Positions 8,318 to 18,200 of a stretch of DNA of 64,000 nt are shown here, in pieces. Made by a program: the position numbers and the translations under genes. The first letter of the stretch is position 1. Each line of letters starts with the position of its first letter. Source of the stretch: a virus. Below the pieces are notes generated by a model. That model searched no databases and had not been told where the DNA came from. It saw only the letters and a list, made by a program, of their open reading frames with translations. Where the stretch lies: positions 1-64,000 of IMG/VR virus record IMGVR_UViG_3300025030_000013. One strand, written 5' to 3'.

Positions 8318-9337
8318 ATGGTTGGTAAAGATTGGGAAGATGGATTTTTTATGGGAATAGCGGTTGGATCCACTAGCCAGATCGAAAGCAGTGGCTACGG
8401 GATAGGGGATACTATTAAGGCCTCTAATCTAGAGCATATATCACCAATAGTATGGACCGTCGATGCGTATAGTGCAGGTTATCCAATCAATGTAACAGTA
8501 GATGATGCTGGCAATGTATATACGGCATCTAGTACAGGGGTAAGAAAATACGATTCTGATGGAGTAATTATATGGTCAAATACCGAGGCGGCCTTTGCTT
8601 ATGATGTAGCAGTCGACGCTTATGAAAATGTATACGTAGCTTACCGTAATAGCCTGGGAACCAAAACTGTACGCAAGCTCAGTTCATCAGGGTCCGAAAT
8701 ATGGGCTAAAACAGATAACTCAAATGCAAACGGGATAGCGGTTGATGCTGACGGTAATGTATATGTAGCCTATGACATAAATACAGCCCTCGCCAAAACT
8801 GTACGCAAACTAAATTCATCAGGGGTCGAAGTGTGGTCAAGAAATGATGTGAAACGAGCAACGGATATAGCCGTAGACACAAGCGGAAACGTATATGTTT
8901 CTTATTATACTTATTCTGGGGTTACAAGCGTAAATAAGCTTGATTCATCAGGGGTGGAGTTGTGGGCTAAGACGGATGGCAGTAGTGCTACCGGAATAAC
9001 CGTAGACTCGGAAGACAATGTATGTGTTTCGTATGATATGGCATCTACTTCAGGATATAGCTCTATACGCAAGCTTAATTCATCAGGGGTGGAGTTGTGG
9101 GCTAAATACGATATAGGACAGGCCTATGGCGTAACCGTAGATACAGATAATAATGTGTACGTTATTTATCGCCATTCTGGTAGCCGCAAGATTAGTTCTG
9201 CTGGTAATGATATATGGATTCTGCCTAGTAGGGTGAATAACGCTATTGCAACCGATTCGGTAGGACATGCATATATCACCACTTACGACGGTTTAGTGAA
9301 ATTTAATTCAGACCTTGAGTACACAATTGTGTCTTAA
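8318..9337 (+). CDS. Beta-propeller (NHL/SBBP-type repeat) virion protein
   Basis: 339 residues containing about six repeats of the pattern 'AxDVAVDxxxNVYVxY...VRKLxSSGxExW'. Such repeats build a beta-propeller, commonly used for carbohydrate or protein binding. Being encoded among tail genes, it is probably a virion surface protein for host contact. There is no enzyme motif. Another propeller protein is encoded at 11650. Confidence 0.75.
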   Translation: MVGKDWEDGFFMGIAVGSTSQIESSGYGIGDTIKASNLEHISPIVWTVDAYSAGYPINVTVDDAGNVYTASSTGVRKYDSDGVIIWSNTEAAFAYDVAVDAYENVYVAYRNSLGTKTVRKLSSSGSEIWAKTDNSNANGIAVDADGNVYVAYDINTALAKTVRKLNSSGVEVWSRNDVKRATDIAVDTSGNVYVSYYTYSGVTSVNKLDSSGVELWAKTDGSSATGITVDSEDNVCVSYDMASTSGYSSIRKLNSSGVELWAKYDIGQAYGVTVDTDNNVYVIYRHSGSRKISSAGNDIWILPSRVNNAIATDSVGHAYITTYDGLVKFNSDLEYTIVS

Positions 9338-9384
9338 GAATAAAGTGATAGCCAAAGTAAGAGCAATAAAATGGAGGCGATACT

Positions 9385-9933
9385 ATGCCTACGTATGGAG
9401 CAGATATAGCAAGTGAAGAACTAAACATAACGGACGGAACGACTCTTCTTGATGCGCTTAATAAACTCATTAGCGATACGGTACTATGGTCTGATGCTGT
9501 TAAGTGGTTTAATGATGGCATTAACGAGTTAGCTAATTATCTTGAGATTGAAACGAAAAGTAAAATTACAACAACTGCTGGAACTCTTAATTATCCAATA
9601 CCTCTTGACTGCATATCTATTTACAAGGCAGATTTATCTTTCGACACATGGGGAACGGATATTATCCTATATGTAGATCCGGGTGATAGCTCATTTAATA
9701 TTTACTACTATCGAAAACCTTTGTACTTAAAATATGTTACTGATGTTCCGACAGATGTTCCAAGTACATCACATTATGCGTTGGTCCTTTACGCAGCTAT
9801 GAGGTATATGCAATCTGAGGATGATTTTGATCAGGCAAGGGAATTCGAGAAGTCCTTTGAAAAGAAAAAGAACTTGATGATTGATCAAATACAAGGTAAG
9901 GTCTATCCGTCATTTCCAACGGTGGTGTGGTGA
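9385..9933 (+). CDS. Head-tail adaptor (connector) protein
   Basis: 182 residues. Helical N-terminus (LLDALNKLISDTVLWSDAVKWFNDGINELANYL), a strand section, then a helical C-terminus (YALVLYAAMRYMQSEDDFDQAREFEKSFEKKKNLM) with a final short tail. This matches adaptor proteins that bind the portal in P22/T7-like podoviruses (gp4/gp11-like) in length and pattern. Its position directly before the nozzle-like gene supports the call. Confidence 0.7.
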   Translation: MPTYGADIASEELNITDGTTLLDALNKLISDTVLWSDAVKWFNDGINELANYLEIETKSKITTTAGTLNYPIPLDCISIYKADLSFDTWGTDIILYVDPGDSSFNIYYYRKPLYLKYVTDVPTDVPSTSHYALVLYAAMRYMQSEDDFDQAREFEKSFEKKKNLMIDQIQGKVYPSFPTVVW

Positions 9934-11639
9934 TGTCTGAGAAGTTACTATACGAGGTTAAGGATATGTCTGGTGGCTTGAACGTTGGCACCAGGCCGCA
10001 TTTAATTAGAGATAATGAAGTTCAGGATTGTCAAAACATTGACTTATTACCAGGCCAGGCGGCAACGTGTGATGGATACGGATTGATAAATTCCTTGTCG
10101 GCAGAAAGAATCTATAACTATGCTAAACGAGACGGAACAGTCCAACTTGTCCAGCAAGTAGCAGATAAATTATATATTGATGGAACCTTAGTGAAGTCCG
10201 GCATTGTCGGGCTTCTTTCTTTTGAGACGTATCAGAATTTATTATTTTGCACTAACATTGAAACATCTTTTATTTGGAACGGGCTTATATCGGTATGGGG
10301 AATAGAAAAGCCTGGGACAACCTGTACAGCAACGGTGTCAGGTGATGCTGGATTACCAAATGAGGAACGTTCGTATTACGTAACTTTTGTTAACGATCGA
10401 GGTCAAGAAAGTAATCCTTCTCCTGCTTCCAATACTGTCTCTCCTTCGTTAAAAAAGGTTGACCTAACAGATATACCAACTGGTGAATCAAATACCGCCA
10501 AACGGAGGATATACGCCTCTGCTACCATTGGCAGCACAACAGGAACATGGTTACTCGTCGAGATAGCGGATAACACAACAACAACGTATACCGACAATAT
10601 GGCAGGGAGTTCTCTTATTATTGGTAATGCTTTAGAGACTGATAATGATCCACCTACTAAGTCTAGTTATATCTTAGAGCATAAGAATCGGCTGTTCTTG
10701 GCACAGGGTTCCTTCCTTTACTTCTCCAAGCTGAATAAGCCAGAATCATTCCCTTTGTCTAACTACATCCCCTGTAATGATGGAGGGGATAGGATCACGG
10801 GAATAAAAGTTTTAAATGATTGGATTGTAATCTTAAAGGAACGTTCAATTCAAATGCTCTCCGTAGAAGGAGAATCGTCTTCGTGGAAGTTTAAGACGAT
10901 TAATGATAGTCGGGGGTGCCCTTACCCTGAAACTATTCAACTCTTGGACAATAATATAATTTTCATGGGCGTTGATAACCTGTATCAGATTCAACCAACT
11001 TTGGTTCAGGACGAGAGAAGCATAGTCCCAGTTGGTACGAGGATTGAAAGCCTTCTGGTCAATGAGTCATCCCCCATCAGTGTTGACCATGATGGAAGGT
11101 ATTGGCTAAAGATCGGTAAGTTAATCATAATATACGATTATAGAAGGAATTACTTCACGAAGTATGTCTTCCCTGATGTTCCGAAGTCCTTTTGTGTGAC
11201 AACTTTGAATAAACTTATTTTTGGCACAATCAAGGGAACTATGCAGTACGGAATGAGTAAAAACTTTAACGGCGTAGCAATTAGCTCATTTGTTGTTGGT
11301 AAGGACTTCGATATGGGTAGTCGTAGTAGAATGAAAAAAATCAGGAAGATATTTGTTTATTATCGCAAGGAGACTGTTAGTGATAGTATGTATGTCCAAT
11401 TCGGTACGGACAAGGTTGGTTATGGCGAAAAATTAACAATAGGACTAGCTAATGGGTATATGGAATGGGGAGACAATAGCCTGTGGGGTAGACTATGGGG
11501 AGGGCAATCGTCTCCAGGTCAAGAGTCTCAAGCAATATTCCAGAAAGATAACTACTTTAGAGTTAAGATGGGAAGCGATTCTATTCCTTCTCAGTTTTAC
11601 GGGTTTGGAATTATCTACAAACTAAAAAGAATTAGGTAG
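9933..11639 (+). CDS. Tail nozzle / tubular-B-like protein
   Basis: 568 residues from ATG 9933, coupled to the adaptor stop (TGATG). It begins LLYEVKDMSGGLNVGTRPHLIRDNEVQDCQNIDL, the typical opening of podovirus nozzle or stopper propeller proteins ('GGLN...P..I.DNE...a.N.d'). A fibronectin-like insert (YYVTFVNDRGQESNPSPASNTV) is visible around residue 150. These proteins form the lower tail through which DNA exits. Confidence 0.75.
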   Translation: MSEKLLYEVKDMSGGLNVGTRPHLIRDNEVQDCQNIDLLPGQAATCDGYGLINSLSAERIYNYAKRDGTVQLVQQVADKLYIDGTLVKSGIVGLLSFETYQNLLFCTNIETSFIWNGLISVWGIEKPGTTCTATVSGDAGLPNEERSYYVTFVNDRGQESNPSPASNTVSPSLKKVDLTDIPTGESNTAKRRIYASATIGSTTGTWLLVEIADNTTTTYTDNMAGSSLIIGNALETDNDPPTKSSYILEHKNRLFLAQGSFLYFSKLNKPESFPLSNYIPCNDGGDRITGIKVLNDWIVILKERSIQMLSVEGESSSWKFKTINDSRGCPYPETIQLLDNNIIFMGVDNLYQIQPTLVQDERSIVPVGTRIESLLVNESSPISVDHDGRYWLKIGKLIIIYDYRRNYFTKYVFPDVPKSFCVTTLNKLIFGTIKGTMQYGMSKNFNGVAISSFVVGKDFDMGSRSRMKKIRKIFVYYRKETVSDSMYVQFGTDKVGYGEKLTIGLANGYMEWGDNSLWGRLWGGQSSPGQESQAIFQKDNYFRVKMGSDSIPSQFYGFGIIYKLKRIR

Positions 11640-11649
11640 GTGTTGACAC

Positions 11650-13629
11650 TTGGCAATGATACAGAACATAACTAGAGCTAATAACTTTGTTAACGGAACA
11701 CCTGCTGACGCTGAGGCCGTAGATGCTGACTTTGATGCACTATACGCGAAGTTGTCAGAAATATTATATGCGTTTAGTAGCGCGTCGATAGGGGAAAGCA
11801 TTGCTGAAAAGATGAATTGTGCCCCGATTGACGGACTTATTGACGGTACTATTTACGAAAAGCTGGCTGACATTAAAAGCCAGCTTGGTATTGCGGTTAC
11901 AGGTACGATACCCAATTCAAGCCTAGAAGCAACTAAGCTAGTTATTGAGCTACAAAGATTCCTTAAAAGCACGCGCAAGGAAAATGCAAACACCATGGCT
12001 GTCCACGATAAAAACGGACTAGCTATCCCAGGTACGAATAATATTTATGACTTATTAGATAATACGAACTCGTATTCTTGTGGGAAGCTAGATGCTACAA
12101 AGACTATGACAACTATTGCATTGAGTGTTGGAGCTACCAGTATAACCGTGGATGACGCTACCGGGATAGTGGCTAATAATGAGTACACTATTCAACAATC
12201 CGATAAGATGCAAAGTTTTATAGTAACCTCAGTATCTGGAAAAGTACTCACCGTCCCTGCATTAGTAAATTCGTTCGGAGTTGGTGCTATTGTGTATCGC
12301 TCCAATGTCATACTCGATCAAGGAAGAATGGTATTCGGAACCGTGAGGAGCGTAACCTTCCCTGTTAAAATAACTGACCCGTCACTACTCCCTGCTGGAA
12401 CGGTCAATGGGGTTGCCTATTCTCCTGATGGTAAGTGGCTTGCTGTAGCCAGTGGTTCAACTCCATATCTAATTCTCTATAAAAGAACAGGAGATGTATT
12501 CCTAAAACAGCCAGACCTTGACGGAAAACCTACTTCTGATTGTTACTGCGTTGCTTTCTCAAAAAACGGAAAATACTTCACGGTTGGAACTAGTGGCTCG
12601 ACGACTTCTCATTATAAAATATCAGGTGATGTATTTACTAAGCTCACTCGACCTGTATCTTATCCTGCAGGAACAGTATATGGTGCTGACTACTCAGAGG
12701 ACGGAACATATCTAGCCCTTTCCCAATCCTCATCCCCGTATTTGGTAATCTATAAAATAGACGATGTTGTTTTTACTAAGCTTGCTGACCCTGAGACTAA
12801 ACCAACTGCGACATGCCACGGCATTAAATTTTCTCATAATGGAATTTATCTTGCCGTATCGTCGGACGCTTCTCCCTATGTGTTCGTTTATAAAAGAACA
12901 GGAGATGTTTTCGATAAGATTAGTAATCCTGAATCATTACCAACTGGTGATGGTGACGCATTGTCATGGGGAAAAAACGATGAGTATTTAGCGGTAGCGC
13001 ACGAAGTAACTCCGTTCGTTACGATTTACAAAAGGACATCAGACACTTTTGCCAAACTAGCTAACCCATCAGTCCTGCCCACTGGAAATGCGTTCGGTGC
13101 GGACTTTAGTAAGGATGGCAGCTACCTAGCGATAGCTCACGCGGTTACTCCTTTTGTCACGATGTATGACAGGCTAAATGATACGTTCTCTGCCCTCCCT
13201 AACCCAATTTCTCTACCAGCAGACGATGCGAAGTGCGTTACATTTGGCCTTGATGATTCGTTTCTAACAATTGGTCATGATACTAATCCCTATATATCAA
13301 CGTATAAATGCGGAACAAAGGTTGCTAATATTGATGTTCGGTATAACGTAGTCCCTGTTGATCCGACAAAGGAAGTCTACGCATGGGTTCACCATGAAAA
13401 AGACACCAGTTTTAATATTACGCCTACGCTATCAATCGTTGACTCTGGAAGCGATGAACTATATGCATCAATGGCGCTGAGTACTACAGAAGTAAACGAC
13501 AATCTGATTATGGATTCAGTAAGAGGTTCTGCTTCTTTATCGAAAAGTAAGGTTACGTTTAAAATGGCGATCGCTAAAGGGGTAAACGTAGATAAGGCTA
13601 TTACTAAAATACTTGGCTCAGTGGTTTAA
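11650..13629 (+). CDS. Tail-associated beta-propeller protein (WD40-like repeats)
   Basis: 659 residues from TTG 11650, with TAGGTAGGTG at suitable spacing. The N-terminal 120 residues are a helical virion-attachment segment. Residues about 225-560 hold some seven repeats of 'DxFxKLxxPxxLPxGxxxGxxxSxDGxYLAVAxxxTPFVTIYKR', a WD40-like propeller. The C-terminal part looks like a beta-sandwich. It is likely a tail spike or receptor-contact protein. Confidence 0.72.
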   Translation: MAMIQNITRANNFVNGTPADAEAVDADFDALYAKLSEILYAFSSASIGESIAEKMNCAPIDGLIDGTIYEKLADIKSQLGIAVTGTIPNSSLEATKLVIELQRFLKSTRKENANTMAVHDKNGLAIPGTNNIYDLLDNTNSYSCGKLDATKTMTTIALSVGATSITVDDATGIVANNEYTIQQSDKMQSFIVTSVSGKVLTVPALVNSFGVGAIVYRSNVILDQGRMVFGTVRSVTFPVKITDPSLLPAGTVNGVAYSPDGKWLAVASGSTPYLILYKRTGDVFLKQPDLDGKPTSDCYCVAFSKNGKYFTVGTSGSTTSHYKISGDVFTKLTRPVSYPAGTVYGADYSEDGTYLALSQSSSPYLVIYKIDDVVFTKLADPETKPTATCHGIKFSHNGIYLAVSSDASPYVFVYKRTGDVFDKISNPESLPTGDGDALSWGKNDEYLAVAHEVTPFVTIYKRTSDTFAKLANPSVLPTGNAFGADFSKDGSYLAIAHAVTPFVTMYDRLNDTFSALPNPISLPADDAKCVTFGLDDSFLTIGHDTNPYISTYKCGTKVANIDVRYNVVPVDPTKEVYAWVHHEKDTSFNITPTLSIVDSGSDELYASMALSTTEVNDNLIMDSVRGSASLSKSKVTFKMAIAKGVNVDKAITKILGSVV

Positions 13630-13641
13630 GGAGGCGGAACG

Positions 13642-15249
13642 ATGCCAACTACAGCTTATTATTCTAACGATGAGGATTTAGCAAGTGGCAGAAAATACCT
13701 TGGTGGAGATGTTAATTACATCAAGTGGACACCAGGGACGAGAATCAAGAAGGGGCAGCTAGGATTAGGTGGCAACGCTGTAATTCCAAACTCTGCTTAT
13801 TACGGCGGTCAAGCATTGGGAGGGTACGATGCAGCAGGAACAGCCAATGAAATACAGAAATATCAAGGACTGAACAATGCAACAGCATCTGCAAATCTTC
13901 AGTATGCCCCACAGATTAACCCTATTAGTTCTAAGATTCAAGGGATACAGGCTTCGATGGCTGATGCTGCACGACAAGCAGAAGCGCAAAGATTAGCGGC
14001 GAATAACCTATCCTTGGACAACGTTAATCAGATAAGAAGACTACAGGATAGCAACAGGGGACGCACGAATGAGACGATGAATACTAGAGGTTTAATGAAT
14101 TCAGGTATAAATGATTATGCTCAAGGTCAGATTAATGCCTCCGAGGGTGCAGGGTTACGGAATAACCAAGCTCAGTTAGCTCAGACGCTCAAGGGTATTC
14201 AGGATTGGTTGAGTGGCGTGCAACAGACCGGACAGGGCAATGTTGCTGACTTAGAGTCTCAAAAGGCCGGATTGTTGGCACAGGTTCCACAGTTGGCGCA
14301 GAGTATTTATGATAAGCAACAAAGTGACGCTGCAGCTGCAAAATTTGAGCAAGATCAAGCTATCGCCAAGTTAATGGGCTTTTATCAAGGTGAACCAACG
14401 TTGGCAGGTCAGGAATTTACTAGAGCTGGACAACAAGCTGATAGGACTTTTGGACTACAAGAAGGAGAGTTACTTGGTAACTATCAAGGACTTCCAACTT
14501 TAGGAAGAGAGAGGATGAATCAGGATGTTAATCAGTTCTATCAAAAACAGGCGCAAGATGAAAGTCAATTTGGTAGATCTAATGCAATAGCTCAACAAAG
14601 GGCGAATGTGAATGAGTTTGAGGCAACGGGTAATATGCCTAACGGTAAAACTTCTGCTAATGTTCCAACTCCATTCATGGAAGCCGCTATTAATGCTGGT
14701 AACGCTACGGGTGTTGATCCTCTTCTGATTGCGGCTATCGGCAAGCATGAGACAGGCTATGGAACGCTTGGGGCCGGGAGAGAAGGGTATAGTTTGGGTT
14801 ATGGCTACCCTGCACCGGGACAAGGAAACGCTAAATACCAAGATGCTCCCGGAGAATTTAGTAATCAAACTCTATCGGCTGCTAAACAAATTGCAGGGTA
14901 TTTAGGAAACAAAGATGTCACATTGGAAAACCTGACTGACTTTATGAATAATAGTTGGAAGCCTGGTGACAGAAATTGGGCGAACGCTGTGTGGAGGGAA
15001 TACCAACAACTTAATAAGGATGCAACGACTGTTGGGTCTGCTCCTACAAAGAAGTTAACTGGTCCCGAAAGAACAGACGCGGCAACGGCAGACGCAATGG
15101 ATATTTTGAACCAGTTGGCGAACCAACATAAAACAAGAACTGAGATCATGAAGTTTATCAACGATAATTCCGGAAGGTTTGAGGCAAGCGGGGCAAGTTC
15201 GGCTTACCTAAGAGATTGGGCGGACAAGGCTTTTGAATGGGATGGATAG
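13642..15249 (+). CDS. Internal virion protein with lytic transglycosylase-like domain
   Basis: 535 residues. The N-terminal two thirds are Gln/Ala-rich helices. Around residue 355-400 is a lysozyme-like segment, GVDPLLIAAIGKHETGYG, where Glu (about 370) sits as the catalytic acid of transglycosylases, followed by GYSLGYGYP. Such ejected proteins open the peptidoglycan for DNA entry. The following giant gene is its usual partner in podoviruses. Confidence 0.75.
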   Translation: MPTTAYYSNDEDLASGRKYLGGDVNYIKWTPGTRIKKGQLGLGGNAVIPNSAYYGGQALGGYDAAGTANEIQKYQGLNNATASANLQYAPQINPISSKIQGIQASMADAARQAEAQRLAANNLSLDNVNQIRRLQDSNRGRTNETMNTRGLMNSGINDYAQGQINASEGAGLRNNQAQLAQTLKGIQDWLSGVQQTGQGNVADLESQKAGLLAQVPQLAQSIYDKQQSDAAAAKFEQDQAIAKLMGFYQGEPTLAGQEFTRAGQQADRTFGLQEGELLGNYQGLPTLGRERMNQDVNQFYQKQAQDESQFGRSNAIAQQRANVNEFEATGNMPNGKTSANVPTPFMEAAINAGNATGVDPLLIAAIGKHETGYGTLGAGREGYSLGYGYPAPGQGNAKYQDAPGEFSNQTLSAAKQIAGYLGNKDVTLENLTDFMNNSWKPGDRNWANAVWREYQQLNKDATTVGSAPTKKLTGPERTDAATADAMDILNQLANQHKTRTEIMKFINDNSGRFEASGASSAYLRDWADKAFEWDG

Positions 15250-15260
15250 GAGGTAATTAA

Positions 15261-18200
15261 TTGGCTACTAATATGTTTGCGGATCTACTTGATAAGCCAA
15301 GTTCTCCAAAAGTAAAAAAGAATATGTTTGCCGACCTTCTTCCTCCTGAACCAAAGCAAGCAAATGTGCAGCCCGAGTTTTATGAGGATACTCCTGACTA
15401 TACAAAATATCTGACTACTTCACATGCCGTTAGTTCGCCTGTTGTTCAACCTACTCAGCCCTCAACGTGGGATCAAGTAAAAGCAGGAGACATTAAGGGT
15501 TTAATTAATCAAGTAGGATTAGGTTTATCTCAAGGACTAGCCAATACAGGGGCAGCAAAGCAGAATGTGGACATTGCTAATATGTTGACGAAGAATCCAC
15601 TGCCTGGTATGGCCGATATAGGTAAGCAACAACTAGCAGAGATACAAGCTAATCAAGATTATTTAAAAGCGAATCCTGCCGAGTCTCTCCCTGCAATACT
15701 TGGGAAAGAAATTCCTAGCCTGCCTTTGTGGATGGCTGGTGAGGGCGCTGTTGGTGCGTTGGGCAAGGGTATAGGCAAATTGTTCCCCTCTGTTATTCCG
15801 GCTGCTGAGAAGGTTGGTTCTAAGCTTCCTAGCTTCATTAAAGGCGGATTGACTGACGCGGCGGCTTACGGTGGAGTAGTAGCGCCTACACAGAATATCC
15901 AAGAAGGCGGGAGTTTTCAGGATCTTCTTGAGCGAGAGAAGCAGATTCCGAGCATTGCATTAGGCGGTGCGGTGGCGAGGGGAGCGTTTAAGGGAATAGG
16001 TGAAGGGGCTAAACTTGGTAAAGATGTACTTGGAGAAGGTGGTTCTCTCAGGCAAGCGTTGGAATTAAGGAAGCTTAATATTCCTGAAATAAAGTCTAAT
16101 CCTCTCGATGATGTGCAAAACGCTTACAAACCAACTTTTTCTCTTCAAGATATTAAATCTGCCAATCCTGTCAATCGTTCGGTTCAGCGCGGGACAGAGT
16201 TAGGAACATTGAGGGTTAGTGATAGGATTACCCCTCAATATAAAGCTAGGCAATCTGAATTGACGGATACGTTCAAGGATCTCCCTATAGGTTCTACGAA
16301 GACCCCATTGGCACGTAATACCTTGCAGGAGAACATTGATAGCAGTATGGGTATTTCTAAGCCTACAGAGGTCTATCAGGGCTTAGATGCCTTTGGAAAA
16401 CCCTTGCAGAATTATAAACTTAACACCGATGCCAAGAATACCATAGCCGAGATTACGGATAAGATGGATAAGAAGGTTCAAGATATAGCTAAATCCATGA
16501 GGCAAGCAGATGGGCAAACTAAGGTTGACTCTATCCGTAGTCAGGTTAAGGCTAGAGGTGGTATTAAGCAGGGAAACGCCGACATATTCGAAGAACAGAA
16601 AGTCATACCAAACTGGATTCGCAATGATAAGGGCGGCATGGCCCTAGATCAGATGGCAGACGAAATGAAGATGTCAACTGATGAGTTATTGAGGGCTATA
16701 GATGATTCGGCGTATAGCAAAAAAGATTATATCACCGAGGCTTATCGTGTAGCGTACAAGGACCCTGAGTATCAGGCGTTGAGCAATACGTTGGACAAGT
16801 TGAAGGCTGATTCGCAAGGTAAGGTAAAATTACTTCGTAAGGATAAAATAACCACTCCCGATGATTTCCCATTTCCCATTAAGGATATTCCAATAATTCG
16901 TTATCAGAAAGAAGTTGGTCCGGCAACATATTCTGACCTAAGGGGAGGAACTTGGTACAACAGAGTAGACAATGTGCATGGCGAAAACACTGGTTACAAT
17001 GCCGATGATAGCGCTGTCGGAGGGATGAATAAATTAGCAGAGAATTATACTCCCAAAAAACCATTGTTGGTTAAGGATACGGAATCTGCTGGTGCAGGGG
17101 ATGCCGCAATCAGGGCGATTAAGGGCGAGAAATATTTAGATGATGTTTATGAGGCATACTTTGATGGGCAGGAATCAATCAAGACATTGCTTGGTAAGTT
17201 TGGTATTCCTGAACAAGAAGCAACCCTATTAATGAAACATCCCGAACAGCCTCAAGTCTTATTGGATCGCGTTGGAACTGAGTTGGCGAAACAAAATGGC
17301 TACGATTCCATAGTCCATACTACCCCTAATGGATTGTATGCCGAGATTGTCAAGTTAGATAGTTCACCCGGTAGAATAAAGGCTATTGATGGTCCTATCA
17401 AGCTCAAACCACGCGAACTAACTCCAAAAACTACACCTGAAATACTCCCAATAGAATCATTTAAAAGACTGAAACCTTCAGGTAGCTTACCTGTAGATGA
17501 AGTTCCTAGACCTGTCAAGAAACTTACTCCTGTAGCTAAGGAGAAGTTGATTTGGACTAATAAGGATGGTATAGGGAGTTCTGGTGCAAAGATGAAGGAT
17601 ATTCCTAAGAGGGGAGAAGTTCCCGGTAAGTTGGAGGTTAGGCCTACTGGGGTTGAGGGTGCGAAGATTGGTGATTGGATGGACCCGAAGTTGGCTGCGT
17701 CCGTTCATCCGGTGGCTGACAAGGTGATGACCATCCTTGACGATATTGAATCTTCAGCACTTGCACGTATTAAATCTAACAAGGGGAGGATAAGCGCAGG
17801 ACTTCCGGTGGATACCCTCATTGATTATTCCATATTGGGTGGAGTAAAAATAGCAAGGGGCGCAGTTAAGTTCTCCGTCTGGTCCGCTGAGATGATCAAG
17901 GATTTAGGCGATGAAGTTAAACCACATCTAAAAGAAGTATGGGCTAAGGCTAAAGAGCAACACGCCACAATGGTTGATGGAACATTCGAACCTAATATTC
18001 CCGCCGGAACAAAGGAGAGAGGATTTTCCAAGAACACAAGGACGGATATAAATAACCCTGATGCCCTAAGAGATAGCTACACCACGGATGCCTTGTGGTA
18101 TAAACAGTTGGGAAATAAGGATGTAGTGGCGAAAGCTCAGGCTATTTTTGATCAAGGATTTGAATCTGCTAGAACTCAATTGACCGAATTGGCATCACGG

